A DNA stretch of 64,000 nucleotides from Streptomyces sp. NRRL B-1140 (GCF_001280065.1 NZ_LGEA01000162.1:124001-188000), one strand, 5' to 3'; shown: positions 1-10,649, counted from the stretch's first letter. Made by a program: numbers and translations. The notes: generated by a model not told the origin, from the letters alone.

Positions 1-930
1 GTGCTCGATGAGCAGGAAGTTCCAGGCGACGCCGAGCTGGTTGGCGAGGATCTCCGCCGGTACGTAGTGCATGCCGAGCGCGTTCAGCGCCCACAAGCCG
101 ACCAGGTTCGGCAGGAAGCCCGTCAGCCCGATCAGGCCGAACCCGACCATGCGGGCGACCGGGGATGCGGTGCGCAGCCCGGCCAGGTGGCGCAGGAAGC
201 GGAAGCCCTCCTGCGCGGTCGACTTGGACTCCCCGGCGAACCGATCCTGGAAGACGAAGGGCACCTCGGTGACCGTGCGCGGGCGGCTGCGGACGGCGAG
301 TTCGAGGAGGATCTTGTAGCCGAGCGGCTGGAGGACCTCGGCGGTGACCGCGCTGCGGCGGATCGCGAAGAAGCCGCTCATCGGGTCGCTGATGCCGTGC
401 AGCCGGCGCGGGAACAGCGCCTTGGTCAGCCAGGTCGCCCCGCGCGAGACGAACACGCGGTAGCTGCCCGCGAGTCCGGCCCGGCTGCCTCCCTTGATGT
501 AACGGGAGGCCACGACGAGCCCGGCGTTCGCCCGCTCGCCGGTGGCGACCAGGTCGGGCACGAGGGACGGCGGGTGCTGGCAGTCGCCGTCCATGACGAC
601 GATCCAGTCCGAGCCGGCCGCCTTCAGGCCCTCGACGACGGCGCCGCCGAGTCCGCCCACCGGCTCCTCGCGGTGCAGCACGGTGACGGGGAAGGGGCAG
701 TCCTGCGCCGCCTTCTCGATGACCTCGGGCGTGTCGTCGGTGGAGTCGTCCACGAAGACGACCTCGCAGGGCAGCCGGGCCGGGACGGCCTCGGTGATCT
801 GGCGCAGCAACTGCCGTACGTTCGCCGACTCGTTGAACGTCGGTACGACGATGGTGACGGCGCCCGGCTCGGGGACCTCGGTGGTCTCGGTCTCGACGAT
901 CTCACCGGGGACGGTGTACTCCTGGCTCAT
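1..930 (-). CDS. GT2 glycosyltransferase fused to GtrA-like membrane domain (C-terminus cut off)
   Basis: Partial gene; 310 codons are visible and the C-terminus lies beyond the left edge. Residues about 20-240 form a GT2 (polyprenol-phosphate mannosyl/glucosyltransferase type) domain, with the nucleotide-binding VVPTFNES stretch, VVFVDDSTDD and the DGDCQHPP acceptor/metal region. From about residue 245 hydrophobic segments begin, resembling GtrA (FGLIGLTGFLPNLVGL). Such fusions charge a polyprenol phosphate with a sugar at the inner leaflet and help present it to an extracytoplasmic transferase. It overlaps the next upstream gene by 4 bp (ATGA), so it is the last visible gene of a three-gene operon and probably supplies donor to the GT39-like protein. 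The sugar cannot be read from sequence. Confidence 0.85.
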   Translation of the reverse strand, partial: MSQEYTVPGEIVETETTEVPEPGAVTIVVPTFNESANVRQLLRQITEAVPARLPCEVVFVDDSTDDTPEVIEKAAQDCPFPVTVLHREEPVGGLGGAVVEGLKAAGSDWIVVMDGDCQHPPSLVPDLVATGERANAGLVVASRYIKGGSRAGLAGSYRVFVSRGATWLTKALFPRRLHGISDPMSGFFAIRRSAVTAEVLQPLGYKILLELAVRSRPRTVTEVPFVFQDRFAGESKSTAQEGFRFLRHLAGLRTASPVARMVGFGLIGLTGFLPNLVGLWALNALGMHYVPAEILANQLGVAWNFLLIEH

Positions 931-2576
931 CGCGCGCCTCCGGCGGACGTCTGGATCTGGCGGATCTCGATGCGGTCCTCGCCGGTGCCGAAGGTGGCGA
1001 CCGGGTCGGAGTGCTCCATGGCGGCCTTGACGTTGGGCAGGTCGGCCGCGTCGCGTCGTACGGTCGGCGAGGCGACGACGTAGTCGAGGTCCTTCCAGCC
1101 GCGCGGCATCGTCTTCGTCACCGCCGGGTCCAGGTCGGCCTTGTAGAACCAGATGACGCCGAGGCCGGGCCGGTAGCCGTGGTGCACGAGGTCCAGCCAG
1201 AGTGCGTCGTCGACCAGCACCCGGGTGCGCTCGGGTTCCTCGACCTCCGTGGCCAGCCACGTGGAGGCGGCCTGGTAGGGGGCGTTGGCGTCGGTGGTGA
1301 CGGCCGTGCGGGCGCCGTCGTACCAGTGGGGGACGACGTAGGCGCCGGCGGCGAGCGCGAGGACACCGGCGAGTGCGTACCGGCCCGCGCTGACGTACCG
1401 TTTCTCCGCCTCGGAGCGCCAGCGGCTCAGCACGGCGTGGGCGACCGACGCGGTGCCTCCGGCGAGGACCAGCGCGAGGAACGGCAGCGCCTGGATGACG
1501 TACATCGCGGGCAGGTAGCCGTTGGGGCGCAGGGCCAGCGCGGCGAAGATCGCGACCGCCAGGGCGGGTCCGGCCAGGGCGCGGGCGGTGACCGACCAGC
1601 GCCACGTGAGGAGCAGCAGCAGGGCGCCCGCGAGGCCGCCGAGGGGCAGGATCCGGTCGTAGTACAGCCACGACTGGAGCACGCCCCAGGAGCCGGAGCC
1701 CTGGTCGAGAATGAAGCCCGAACCGGGCCTGGTCATCTGGTACTTGACGCCGTCCCAGAGGGACACGTGCCCGGCGCCCGGCATCAGCTCGCCCTTGAGC
1801 AGGGCGAACAGCGGATACGAGAAGCCGATCAGGGCGCAGGCCGTGACGGCTCCGGTGAGGGCGAACTTGCGGGTGTCCCGGTGGCTGTGACGCCACATGG
1901 TGAGGAACAGGGCGGGCAGGACGACGAGCATCGTCTCCTTGGTGAGCACGGCCGTGGCGGCCGCGATGCCCGCGCCGAAGTGGTGCCAGAGGTGACGGCT
2001 CGGGGAGGCGGCCAGGGTGAAGGCCAGCAGCGTCCACATCACCGCGAGGTTGTCGAGGAAGATCTCCCGCTGGAGCACGATCGACAGCGGCGAGAGCCCG
2101 AAGAACACCATGCCGAGCGCGGCCGCCCAGCGGGGCAGGGCGAGGCGCCGGCCCAGCACGTAGACCAGCACCGCGCTGATGCCGCTGATCACCAGCATCG
2201 CGGCGCGCATGGTGCCCACCGTCATCGACTCGGGGCTGATCAGCGCGGGAATCCAGGTCAGCAGCGCGATCTGGATCCAGCCGAGCGGCGGATGGTCGTA
2301 CCAGTAGGTGTAGTGAGCGAGTCCGTCGCCCTGCTGCACCGACCAGGCCTGGGCGAGATAGGTGCCCTCGTCGTCGCTGAGGGCCGGGTAGTCGGCGATG
2401 TTCCAGCCCTGCACGACGAGGATCGCCACGAGGAGGACGCCGCACAGGATCAGGTCGGGCCGCGAGGAGCGCAGCCGGCGCGGCGGCTCCACGCGGCGGT
2501 GCGTACCGGTTCGGGGCGCGGGCCGGCGCTGCGCGGGGACCGTCGCAGTGGCCGCCGCGGGAAGGGTGGAGGTCAC
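927..2576 (-). CDS. Polytopic membrane glycosyltransferase (GT39/ArnT-PMT type)
   Basis: 549 aa. The start is the GTG at 2576-2574, which overlaps the TGA of the upstream gene (GTGA); an in-frame ATG further upstream would put about 37 Arg-rich residues inside that gene. After a Pro/Arg-rich cytoplasmic tail there are about 10-12 membrane segments. The first loop carries the acidic motif ALSDDE (residues about 66-70), the proposed catalytic region of PMT/ArnT enzymes that move sugar from a polyprenyl phosphate to an acceptor outside the membrane. The Tyr/Trp-rich HYTYWYDHPPLGW follows, typical of this fold. A soluble C-terminal part (residues about 440-549) may bind acceptor. Context with two GT2 genes suggests cell-envelope glycan or protein glycosylation; the acceptor is unknown. 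Confidence 0.82.
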   Translation of the reverse strand: MTSTLPAAATATVPAQRRPAPRTGTHRRVEPPRRLRSSRPDLILCGVLLVAILVVQGWNIADYPALSDDEGTYLAQAWSVQQGDGLAHYTYWYDHPPLGWIQIALLTWIPALISPESMTVGTMRAAMLVISGISAVLVYVLGRRLALPRWAAALGMVFFGLSPLSIVLQREIFLDNLAVMWTLLAFTLAASPSRHLWHHFGAGIAAATAVLTKETMLVVLPALFLTMWRHSHRDTRKFALTGAVTACALIGFSYPLFALLKGELMPGAGHVSLWDGVKYQMTRPGSGFILDQGSGSWGVLQSWLYYDRILPLGGLAGALLLLLTWRWSVTARALAGPALAVAIFAALALRPNGYLPAMYVIQALPFLALVLAGGTASVAHAVLSRWRSEAEKRYVSAGRYALAGVLALAAGAYVVPHWYDGARTAVTTDANAPYQAASTWLATEVEEPERTRVLVDDALWLDLVHHGYRPGLGVIWFYKADLDPAVTKTMPRGWKDLDYVVASPTVRRDAADLPNVKAAMEHSDPVATFGTGEDRIEIRQIQTSAGGAR

Positions 2577-3856
2577 GCGGGAACGTCCTCTCGGGTCGCG
2601 TCCTGCCGGGCCACGGTGCTCTCGCCGAGGTGCGCGCCGACGTGCGTCGTCAACTCCCAGTCGTTGCGGCCGCGTTGCTCCCGCCACACGGCCCGCAGGG
2701 CCGCACCGGCGAGCAGGACCTGGTAGAAGGGGCCGCCCAGGATCAGCTTCAGATAGTGCGCGAAGCGGACGCGCAGCCCGTACTGCCTGCCGAAGTCGTG
2801 CAGTCCGACGATTTCGAAGACGAAGGTGACCAGGGCGGTGACGGCCGGCAGGAAGGTGATGAAGGCGATGCCGACGGGCACGTCCAGGAAGAGGGCGATC
2901 GCCACGTTGAGCGGGATGATCAGGCCGGTGAAGGCCTGCATGAACGGGGTCATCAGGGTGTAACGGGCGAGCAGCCGCTGCCCGAGGGTGGGCAGTTGCC
3001 TCCAGTCCTTCTTCCGGTACACCTGCAGGAAGCCCTGGTTCCAGCGGGTGCGCTGCTTCAGCAGGGACATCAGCGAGCCCGGGGTCTCCTCCCGGGTCAC
3101 CATGTCGGAGTCGTAGGCGACGACGACCTTCTTGCCGACGCTGGACAGGCGCACGCCCAGGTCGCAGTCCTCGGCGAGGCAGTTCGGATCCCAGCCGCCG
3201 GCTTCCCTCAGGACGTCCGTGCGGACGAAGACGGTGTTTCCGCCAAGCGGAATGAAACCTTTCTGCGCATGCAGATGGAGCCGCGAGCGGAACCAGAAGA
3301 AGTACTCCAGGCAGTTGCGCAGGCTGTACCAGCTGGAGTGGAAGTTGATCAGCTGCACCCCACCCTGCACGACGTCCGCGCCGGTGGTGAGGAAGGCGTG
3401 GTCGACGTGGGCGAGGAGCTCGGGGTGGACCTGGTCCTCCGCGTCGAAGACCCCGACGACGTCGCCGCGGCAGTGCGGCAGCGCCGTGTTCATGGCCTTC
3501 GGCTTGTTCTTCTTCTCGTGCGTGTCGACGACGACCCGGACCCGTCGGTCACGCGCGGCGGCCGTCTCGGCCACCGCGGTGGTCTCCGGGTCGTCGTGCC
3601 CGACGATCACGATGATCTCGAAGTCGGTGTGGCTCGACTCCAGCAGCCGCTGGATCGTGTGGTCCAGCACCGCCTGTTCGTGCCGGGCGGGCAGCAGCAG
3701 CGAGAAGGAGACGTGCTCGTCCCCGTCCGGACTGCTGAACCGGGTGGAGGCGAGCACTTCCGGCGTACGCCAGGCGTGCATCTGCCACCACAGGGTGAAC
3801 GCCGCCATCCAGAACAGGGCAAGCGAAACGGCAGCGATGAAGACAGACGTCAGCAA
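2573..3856 (-). CDS. Processive GT2 glycosyltransferase, membrane-bound (cellulose/hyaluronan synthase-like)
   Basis: 427 aa, starting at TTG 3856-3854, which is preceded by a strong GGGGGGAT ribosome site 6 nt away; there is no ATG before codon 17. An N-terminal membrane helix is followed by a GT2 catalytic domain with KPKAMN (118-123), FDAED (137-141), AEDCD (228-232) and the QRTRW motif (268-272). These D,D,D,QxxRW residues are those of processive beta-glycosyltransferases. Three or four C-terminal membrane helices (about 285-395) would make the translocation pore. First gene of the three-gene glycosyltransferase operon. Its promoter should lie in the 146 bp between it and the DUF255 gene. 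The family makes an extracellular polysaccharide or glycolipid; the product is not predictable here. Confidence 0.85.
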   Translation of the reverse strand: MLTSVFIAAVSLALFWMAAFTLWWQMHAWRTPEVLASTRFSSPDGDEHVSFSLLLPARHEQAVLDHTIQRLLESSHTDFEIIVIVGHDDPETTAVAETAAARDRRVRVVVDTHEKKNKPKAMNTALPHCRGDVVGVFDAEDQVHPELLAHVDHAFLTTGADVVQGGVQLINFHSSWYSLRNCLEYFFWFRSRLHLHAQKGFIPLGGNTVFVRTDVLREAGGWDPNCLAEDCDLGVRLSSVGKKVVVAYDSDMVTREETPGSLMSLLKQRTRWNQGFLQVYRKKDWRQLPTLGQRLLARYTLMTPFMQAFTGLIIPLNVAIALFLDVPVGIAFITFLPAVTALVTFVFEIVGLHDFGRQYGLRVRFAHYLKLILGGPFYQVLLAGAALRAVWREQRGRNDWELTTHVGAHLGESTVARQDATREDVPA

Positions 3857-4002
3857 ACAGATCCCCCCAGATCCCAGAACCCCCGGTCGCGACGGCGGGC
3901 CGATACGGCCTCGTCCGCCACGTCACTGTGCAGACATTAGGGGGGAACTGTGAAGCCCGGGGGCTGTTCAGATAAAGACCATGTTTCCGTTCATACGTGA
4001 CT

Positions 4003-6036
4003 TCAGCCACTCAAGACCGTACGCAGCCGGTCAGGCTCCGTCGTCGGCGCGTCACACGTGAAGTTACGGCAGACGTACGCGGACGGTTCACCGCCGACCA
4101 GCGGACGGTCCGCGAGCAGGGGAAACTCCTCGCTCCCCGCAACACCCACCGCGACCACCGCACCGGGCGCGGTGCCCAGAAGTGCCGTCCGGTGCAGGGC
4201 CCTCGTGCCCTCGTCGTCCAGGGCCGGACCCACGATCGCGACCTCGCGCGGACCGTCCAGCACGGCCTCCGCCGCGGCCAGCCCCCAGCCGATGAACCGG
4301 GGCACCCGCGGTCCCAGCGCCTTCACCACACCCAACGCCCTTTCGGCGCCGGTCCGGTGAGGCTCGGACCCGGTGTGCGCGGCGTAACCCAGCAGGGCGT
4401 TCGCCGCCGCGGTCCAGCCGGACGGGGCCGCGTTGTCGGTCGGGTCCTGCGGGCGGCGGATCAGCCGCTCGGCGTCGGCCGCGGTGTCGTACAGCGCACC
4501 CGACTCGGGGTCGGTGAACCGGACCAGGACGTGATCGAGGAGGAACCCGGCGAACTCCAGCCAGACGCCCTCCCCGGTGACGGACGCGAGCGCGAGGAAA
4601 CCCTCCGCCACGTCCGCGTAGTCCTCCAGCACACCGGCGTTGGCACCGGCGTGACCGTCCTTGCTGGTGCGGGTGAGCCGGGCCTGCTCGTCCAGGTGCA
4701 GCCGCACGAGGAGGTCGGCCGCGGCGACGGCGGCCTCGACCAGGTCCGGCCGGTCGAAGTAGGCGCCGGTCTCGGCGAGCGCGGCGATCGCCAGGCCGTT
4801 CCAGGCGGCGACCACCTTGTCGTCCCGGCCGGGCGCGGGCCGCCGCGACCTCGCCGCGAGCAGCCGCTCCCTGAGGGAGGCGACCTTCTCCGCGTCTACG
4901 AGACCGTCCCGCACGGGCAGTTGGAGGACGGACGCGCCCTCCTCGAAAGTCCCCTCCTCGGTCACCCCGAAGTGCCGCACCGCCAGCTCGGCGTCCGCCT
5001 CACCGAGCACCTCCCGCAACTGCTCCGGCGTCCACACGTAGTACGCGCCCTCGACGTGCCGGCCCGTCCCGTCGTCGCTGTCGGCATCCAGCGCGGAGGC
5101 GAACCCGCCCTCGGCCGTGCGCAGTTCACGCACCATGAAGTCGGCCGTCTCCAGGGCGACGCGCCGCGCGAGCTCCGAACCGGTGGAGCGCCACAGATGG
5201 GCGTACACCCGGCACAGCAGGGCGTTGTCGTACAGCATCTTCTCGAAGTGCGGCACGACCCAGTCGCGGTCGACCGAGTAGCGGGCGAAGCCGCCCCCGA
5301 GCTGGTCGTAGATCCCGCCCCGGGCCATGCGCTCGCACGTGTCCTGCGCCATCTGCAGAGCACCCTCGGCGCCCGTCCGCGCATGGTGCCTCAGCAGGAA
5401 CTCCAGCACCATGGACGGCGGGAACTTCGGCGCCCCGCCGAAACCGCCGCGCTGCGGGTCGTACTCCCGGGTGAGCCCGAGCAGCGCCTGCGCGAGCTCC
5501 TCCTCGCCCGGGGTCCGCGCGTCGCCGTAGGAGATCTCCCGCCCGGCCAGATCCCGGACGATCTTCGTGGCGACCTCGGTCACCTCGTCCCGCCGCTCGT
5601 CCCACGCCTGGTGCACGCCCTGGAGCACCTGCCGGAAGGAGGGCATGCCCTGGCGGGGAGCGGGCGGGAAGTACGTACCGAAGTAGAACGGCTCGCCGTC
5701 CGGGGTGAGGAAGACGGTCATGGGCCAGCCACCCTGCCCGGTCGCCGCCTGCACGGCCTCCATGTAGACGGCGTCGACGTCGGGGCGCTCTTCGCGGTCG
5801 ACCTTGACGCTCACGTAGTGCGCGTTGAGGTACTCGGCGGTCTGCTGGTCCTCGAAGGACTCGTGCGCCATGACATGGCACCAGTGACAGCTGCTGTATC
5901 CGACGCTGAGCAGCACGGGCACGTTCCGCTTCCGGGCCTCTTCGAAAGCCTCTTCCGACCAGGGCCACCAGTCGACGGGGTTGTCGGCGTGCTGGAGCAG
6001 GTACGGGGACGTTTCATGAGCCAGTCGGTTCGGCAT
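4003..6036 (-). CDS. DUF255 thioredoxin-fold protein (YyaL/SPATA20 family)
   Basis: 677 aa. The start is taken at ATG 6036 ([16 protein letters not shown], the conserved beginning of this family) with AGGATGGAA upstream; the reading frame stays open further upstream but without family similarity. The first about 160 residues are a thioredoxin-like domain with a CHWC motif (Cys50, Cys53) in SSCHWCHVM; the rest resembles an (alpha/alpha)6 six-hairpin glycosidase-like barrel ([17 protein letters not shown]). The family is widespread but its reaction is not established. From memory a homologue (Rv1084) lies near mca and greA in mycobacteria, as here, which hints at thiol homeostasis. It is divergent from the STAND gene across 169 bp. 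Confidence 0.88.
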   Translation of the reverse strand: MPNRLAHETSPYLLQHADNPVDWWPWSEEAFEEARKRNVPVLLSVGYSSCHWCHVMAHESFEDQQTAEYLNAHYVSVKVDREERPDVDAVYMEAVQAATGQGGWPMTVFLTPDGEPFYFGTYFPPAPRQGMPSFRQVLQGVHQAWDERRDEVTEVATKIVRDLAGREISYGDARTPGEEELAQALLGLTREYDPQRGGFGGAPKFPPSMVLEFLLRHHARTGAEGALQMAQDTCERMARGGIYDQLGGGFARYSVDRDWVVPHFEKMLYDNALLCRVYAHLWRSTGSELARRVALETADFMVRELRTAEGGFASALDADSDDGTGRHVEGAYYVWTPEQLREVLGEADAELAVRHFGVTEEGTFEEGASVLQLPVRDGLVDAEKVASLRERLLAARSRRPAPGRDDKVVAAWNGLAIAALAETGAYFDRPDLVEAAVAAADLLVRLHLDEQARLTRTSKDGHAGANAGVLEDYADVAEGFLALASVTGEGVWLEFAGFLLDHVLVRFTDPESGALYDTAADAERLIRRPQDPTDNAAPSGWTAAANALLGYAAHTGSEPHRTGAERALGVVKALGPRVPRFIGWGLAAAEAVLDGPREVAIVGPALDDEGTRALHRTALLGTAPGAVVAVGVAGSEEFPLLADRPLVGGEPSAYVCRNFTCDAPTTEPDRLRTVLSG

Positions 6037-6205
6037 GCTTCCATCCTGCCTCACACCGGCCACCCGGCCACGGAACGCGGCCCCCTCGCGCGCAGGCCGC
6101 TCGTAGGCCACCGGACCGCAACCGTTGATCGTCGCCCCCTCGCGCTCGCGCCTCCCACCAAGGACACTCGTAGGCACAGGAATTGCCGCCGGAGGGGGAC
6201 GTGAC

Positions 6206-9200
6206 ATGCGGGACGCTCATCGGGCGGAGGCCGAGCGGCTGCTGGGGCGGGCCGTGGAGGAGGAGGTGCGGCGCTCGGGCGGCCGCACCGACGGGAAGGT
6301 GCTGCTCGCACGGGCGCGCGGGGCGCTCGACGTGATGGCGCGGAGCGCGTCCGAGGAGTACGAGGCCTACACGCGCGCCCTGGACGAGGCGGCGGCCGGT
6401 CAGCTGACCTTCGGGCAGCGCTACGCCCGGGACGGCGCCGGGACGCCGCTGCTGGTGGCGGGGGTCGCGGCCCTCACGGCCGTCGTCGCGGACATGGCGC
6501 TGGGGACGGGGGCCGGGACCGCTCTCGGGGCGGGTGTGACGGTGGGGGTCGTGGGGGCCGCGGCGACCGTTGTGAAGGTCGTCGGGTCGCATCTGCCGGC
6601 CGCGAGCCGGCGCGCCGGGGCCGTGAGCCAGCCGGGCGGGCCCGAACAGTTGCGGCTGCAGTGGCTGACGGCCCTGGAGGTGCGGGGCATCCGGCCGTTC
6701 CTGGACCAGCAGCGGGTGCTCGCGGCCTCGACCGGACCGAAGAAGACGGGCGGCCCACGGCTGCGGGGCGCGGACAAGAGCGCGGCGGCGCGCGGGCGCA
6801 ACGTGCTGGAGCAGTCCTTCGGGCAGCTCCCGCAACCGGCGGAGCCGTTCGCGGGGCGTCGGCAGGAGCTGGCGCAGATCCGGCAGTGGGTGCAGGCGGC
6901 CCGCGCGAGCACCGAGACGCAGCCGACCGTGGTGGTGCTGCACGGCGCGCCCGGCAGCGGCCGTACGACACTCGCGGTGCACGCCGCGCACGATCTGAAG
7001 GACTACTTCCGCGGTGCCTGCGTCGTCGATCTGCGGGCCGAGGGGCCGGCCGGGGCCCCGCTGTCCACCCGTGACGCCCTGCTGCACCTGCTGAACCGGC
7101 TCGGCGCGCCCCGTGAGCAGCTGTTGTTCCGGGAGCGTTCCTCACCGGACCAGCAGGTCAAGCGGCTGAGCGAGCTGTACCACCAGCATCTGACGGGCCT
7201 GCCGGTCACCGTCGTCCTCGACGACGCCTCGGACGCGGAGCAGATCCGCGCCCTGGTTCCGGAGCGGTCCGACAGCCTGGTGCTGGTGACCGCGCGGAGC
7301 CCGCTGGAACTGGAGGGCCTGCCCGCCCGGGTGCACCGGCTGGCGGTGGAGCCGCTGGACGCCGCCGGCGCGGAGGAACTGCTGGGCGCGGCGGCTCAGG
7401 ACCGTTCCGGGCCGTACGACGCGGAGGCGGCGGAGCGGGTCCGGGAGCTGTGCGGCGGGCTGCCGCTCGCGCTGCGCATCGCGGGCTCGGGTCTCGGCCC
7501 GCGTTCCCCTCGGGCGCTGGCGACGGACCTCGACGCCTACGGACCGGTCGAGCCGGTCGAACGCGCCCTGTGGCTGCGTTACACGGACCAGCCGGAGACC
7601 GTACGGCGGCTGCTGCGCCGGCTGGCTCTGGCCGGGCGGGCCTCACTGGGTGCGGCGGCGGCCGCCGCGCTGCTGGCCACGGACGAGGCGGAGGCCAAGC
7701 GGCATCTGCAGGTGCTGACCCGGGCCGGTCTGATCGACCACGTCCGGGGCGACCGCTACCGGCTGCACGACCTGGTCCGTTCCTTCGCCCAGGCCCGTCT
7801 CCTCGACGAGGAGGAGCCGGCCGAGCGCACGGCGGCGCAGGAGCGGCTGATCGTGAACTACGCCGAGCTGGCCGACTCGGTGCTGCGGATGGTCGACGGC
7901 AACATGTCGACCCGCACCAACCGCTTCAGCCCGTACGGCTTCACGTCCCTGGACGAGGCGCTGCGCTGGCTGGACGACGAGTCGAGTTTCATCACCGCGG
8001 CGCTGCGGCACGCCGAGGGCGTGGACCAGGCGGCGGTGCTGAACCTGCTGGGCGCGCTGTGCGACTACTGCCTGCTGCGGGGCGACCTGTACCGGCTGGG
8101 TGAGATCAGTGAGCTGGCGCAGGCGGTGGACGAGGGTCTGCTGGTCCGCTCGGTGCAGTGGCGCACGGGTATCGCGGCGCGGCAGCTGGGCGAGCTGGAC
8201 AAGGCCCGCACCACCCTCGCGTCGGTCGTGGACCTCTACCGGGAGGCCCACCACGACGCCGGTGCGGCCCGTGCGCTGTGCTCCCTCGGTATCACCCTGC
8301 ACCACCAGGGCAATCTGACGGAGGCGTCGGAGAAGCTCCGCGAGGCCCTGGCGCTGCAGGCCTCGCCCGAGCTTGCGACGGACCGGGCCTGGACGATGCA
8401 CGCCCTGGCGGCCGTCGAGCGGGACCGTGCCCGGGTGGGAGAGGCCCTGGAGCTGCTGACCGAGTCCCTGGTGCTGCACCGGGCGGGCGAGTCCGTGCAC
8501 GGCCAGGCGTGGGCGCACTTCCAGCTCGGTCAGCTGGGGCTGCGCATGGGCGACGTCCCGCGGGCCGAGGCCGAGCTGCGGGCGGCCCTGGAGCTGTACG
8601 GGCGCACCCGTGACGCCCGCGGCGAGGCCTGGGCGCTGACCCAGCTGGCCCGGGCGCTGCTGGTGGCGGGGGACGCGTCCCCGGCGGTGGAGGAACTGCG
8701 CGGGGCGGCGGCCCGCCACCGCGACAACGAGGACGCGCGCGGCGAGGCCTGGACGCTGTACTACCTGGGCCAGGCCCTGGAGGAGACGGGCGACCTCGAC
8801 CAGGCGGTCCGCGAGCTGGAGCGGGCCCGCACGATGTTCTCCCGCATGCGGGACGTCTACGGGCTGGCCTGCGCACGCCACCACTCGGCCCGCGTCACCC
8901 GGGACCAGCGGGCCGCCCAGACGGGCTCCCTGCGCAACTCGGGCTTCGCCCGCCAGCTGCTCGTCGACGCCCGTGCCGACTTCCAGCGCATCGGCGTCGC
9001 CCACGGAGAGGCCTGGACGTGCCTGGAGCTGGTGGTCGTGGACGCGGGCAACGCCCGCACCCAGCAGGCGCTGGCCCTGTGCGACGAGGCGGTGGAGCTC
9101 TTCGCGTCCTACGGCGACCGCCGGGGCGAGGACTGGGCCCGCTTCCTGCGCTGCACGCTCCTGCCCTACGCGGCCCCGGGCGGCACGGAGGTGGGTACGG

Positions 9201-9406
9201 CGGTGGCGCAGGAGGAACTGGCGCAGCTGTCCCGTACGACCCACGGCCTGCGTGACGGCAAGCTGGACGACTACGTCGACGCGTACGCGCTGCTGCTGGA
9301 GCGGGGCGTCACCCTGGAGGCGGGCTGGCAGGCCTGGCGCCTGGGCATGGTGCCGAACCGGCATGCGCGGGAGGTGATGGGGGTGGCGGTGGATCCGAAG
9401 GCGTAG
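6206..9406 (+). CDS. STAND-type NTPase (NB-ARC) with membrane segments and TPR repeats
   Basis: 1066 aa. The ATG at 6206 has GGAGGGGG 10 nt upstream. Residues 1-75 are helical. Two adjacent hydrophobic stretches (about 78-130, rich in Gly/Ala/Val) look like a membrane hairpin. An NB-ARC ATPase core follows: Walker [10 protein letters not shown] (247-255), Walker [11 protein letters not shown] (about 334-343), GGLPLAL (about 417) and a degenerate MHD-type motif LHDLV before residue 530. From about residue 630 to 950 at least five TPR-like repeats with GEAW(A/T)L are seen. The architecture resembles the ATPase-TPR half of AfsR-family regulators but has no SARP DNA-binding domain and no recognised effector; the hydrophobic N-terminus replaces it. 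It could be a signalling hub or a membrane-acting defence switch; neither is proven. Confidence 0.85.
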   Translation: MRDAHRAEAERLLGRAVEEEVRRSGGRTDGKVLLARARGALDVMARSASEEYEAYTRALDEAAAGQLTFGQRYARDGAGTPLLVAGVAALTAVVADMALGTGAGTALGAGVTVGVVGAAATVVKVVGSHLPAASRRAGAVSQPGGPEQLRLQWLTALEVRGIRPFLDQQRVLAASTGPKKTGGPRLRGADKSAAARGRNVLEQSFGQLPQPAEPFAGRRQELAQIRQWVQAARASTETQPTVVVLHGAPGSGRTTLAVHAAHDLKDYFRGACVVDLRAEGPAGAPLSTRDALLHLLNRLGAPREQLLFRERSSPDQQVKRLSELYHQHLTGLPVTVVLDDASDAEQIRALVPERSDSLVLVTARSPLELEGLPARVHRLAVEPLDAAGAEELLGAAAQDRSGPYDAEAAERVRELCGGLPLALRIAGSGLGPRSPRALATDLDAYGPVEPVERALWLRYTDQPETVRRLLRRLALAGRASLGAAAAAALLATDEAEAKRHLQVLTRAGLIDHVRGDRYRLHDLVRSFAQARLLDEEEPAERTAAQERLIVNYAELADSVLRMVDGNMSTRTNRFSPYGFTSLDEALRWLDDESSFITAALRHAEGVDQAAVLNLLGALCDYCLLRGDLYRLGEISELAQAVDEGLLVRSVQWRTGIAARQLGELDKARTTLASVVDLYREAHHDAGAARALCSLGITLHHQGNLTEASEKLREALALQASPELATDRAWTMHALAAVERDRARVGEALELLTESLVLHRAGESVHGQAWAHFQLGQLGLRMGDVPRAEAELRAALELYGRTRDARGEAWALTQLARALLVAGDASPAVEELRGAAARHRDNEDARGEAWTLYYLGQALEETGDLDQAVRELERARTMFSRMRDVYGLACARHHSARVTRDQRAAQTGSLRNSGFARQLLVDARADFQRIGVAHGEAWTCLELVVVDAGNARTQQALALCDEAVELFASYGDRRGEDWARFLRCTLLPYAAPGGTEVGTAVAQEELAQLSRTTHGLRDGKLDDYVDAYALLLERGVTLEAGWQAWRLGMVPNRHAREVMGVAVDPKA

Positions 9407-9484
9407 GCCCCATGGCCCCGAGGGGCTGCCCGCCGGCGGCGGTACTCGCCGGCCACCGACGGGTGGCGTCCCCGGGTGGGGGCG

Positions 9485-9766
9485 TCAGCCCTGCTTCTTG
9501 CCGCCCTGACCGGAAGGCTCCGCTGGTGCGGCTTCCCCGTCCGCCCGGGGCGGCTCCGCCGCCGACTGCTCGGCCTCGGGGTCCGGGACCTGGGTGAAGT
9601 CGACCCGGTTCATGTGCCGGCTCATGGACTTCATCAGGGCCCACACCGCCAGGGCCATCGCCGCGAAGACGATGAAACCGAGGACGCCGGGGGTGACCTT
9701 GTCCTCGTCGACCTCCTTGGCGAAGGAGACGAGGTGTGTCATTGCCAGGCTTGCGCTTGCGCTCAT
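9485..9766 (-). CDS. Small single-span membrane protein coupled to mca
   Basis: 93 aa. The ATG at 9766 sits one base after the mca stop (TGA-C-ATG), indicating translational coupling; a longer frame starting inside mca is less likely. The protein has a short polar N-terminus (MSASASLAMTHLVSFAKEVDEDKV), one hydrophobic helix (about residues 25-48, GVLGFIVFAAMALAVWALM), then a basic KSMSRHMNRVDF and a disordered acidic/Pro tail ending in Lys. From memory a small membrane protein also neighbours mca in mycobacteria (Rv1083), so a shared role with mycothiol detoxification is plausible, but no function is known. Confidence 0.8.
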   Translation of the reverse strand: MSASASLAMTHLVSFAKEVDEDKVTPGVLGFIVFAAMALAVWALMKSMSRHMNRVDFTQVPDPEAEQSAAEPPRADGEAAPAEPSGQGGKKQG

Positions 9767-9767
9767 G

Positions 9768-10649
9768 TCAGGCATTGTCGCGGATGCCCGCAAAGAGGTC
9801 GTCCTCGGGGAGGGAGGTATCGACGAGGGCCTTCGCCAGCTCGTACTCCTCCGTCGGCCAGACCTCCTGCTGGATCTCCATGGGCACCTTGAACCAGCCG
9901 CCGTCCGGGTCGATCTGTGTGGCGTGGGCGATCAGCGCCTTGTCGCGGATCTCGAAGAACTCGCCGCACGGGATGTGCGTGGTGAGGGTGCGCTGCTTCA
10001 TGCCGAACTCTTCCCAGCGCTTGAGCCAGTCCCCGTAGGGGGACTCCAGGCCGCGGTCGAGCATCGCCCGGTGCAGGGCCTCGGTGCGCGGGCGGTTGAA
10101 GCCCTGGTTGTAGTAGAGCTTCTGCGGCTGGTAGGCGGGGCCGTACTCGGCCTCCGGGTACTTCTCGGTGTCCGCGGCCGACTCGAACGCCACCATGGAG
10201 ATCTTGTGGGTCATGATGTGGTCGGGGTGCGGGTAGCCGCCGTTCTCGTCGTAGGTGGTGATCACCTGCGGCCGGAAGGCGCGGATCTTGCGCACCAGCT
10301 CGCCGGCCGCGTGGTCCACGTCCTCCAGGGCGAAGCAGCCCTCCGGCAGCGGTGGCAGCGGGTCGCCCTCGGGCAGGCCGGAGTCGACGAAGCCGAGCCA
10401 CTCCTGCTTGACGCCCAGGATCTCCCGGGCCTCGTCCATCTCCTTCTTGCGCACCTCGTGGATGTGCTCCTCGATGTACGCGTCGCCCTGGAGCTTCGGA
10501 TTGAGGATGGAGCCGCGTTCCCCGCCCGTGCAGGTCACGACCAGCACGTCCACCCCCTCGGACACGTACTTCGCCATGGTCGCGGCGCCCTTGCTCGACT
10601 CGTCGTCGGGGTGGGCGTGAACGGCCATCAGTCGCAACTGGTCAGTCAA
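9768..10649 (-). CDS. mca: Mycothiol S-conjugate amidase
   Basis: 293 aa, TTG start (10649) with GAGGA upstream. Mca hydrolyses mycothiol S-conjugates of electrophiles and antibiotics to a mercapturic acid, which is exported, and GlcN-Ins, which is recycled to mycothiol. The N-terminus carries the zinc motif AVHAHPDDES (His13, Asp16 as ligands, Asp15 as base), with the third ligand in GGYPHPDHIMTH. The length and the C-terminal KALVDTSLPEDDLFAGI are typical of Mca rather than the deacetylase MshB. It is cotranscribed with the small membrane protein downstream and is divergent from the DUF4307 gene. Confidence 0.95.
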   Translation of the reverse strand: MTDQLRLMAVHAHPDDESSKGAATMAKYVSEGVDVLVVTCTGGERGSILNPKLQGDAYIEEHIHEVRKKEMDEAREILGVKQEWLGFVDSGLPEGDPLPPLPEGCFALEDVDHAAGELVRKIRAFRPQVITTYDENGGYPHPDHIMTHKISMVAFESAADTEKYPEAEYGPAYQPQKLYYNQGFNRPRTEALHRAMLDRGLESPYGDWLKRWEEFGMKQRTLTTHIPCGEFFEIRDKALIAHATQIDPDGGWFKVPMEIQQEVWPTEEYELAKALVDTSLPEDDLFAGIRDNA

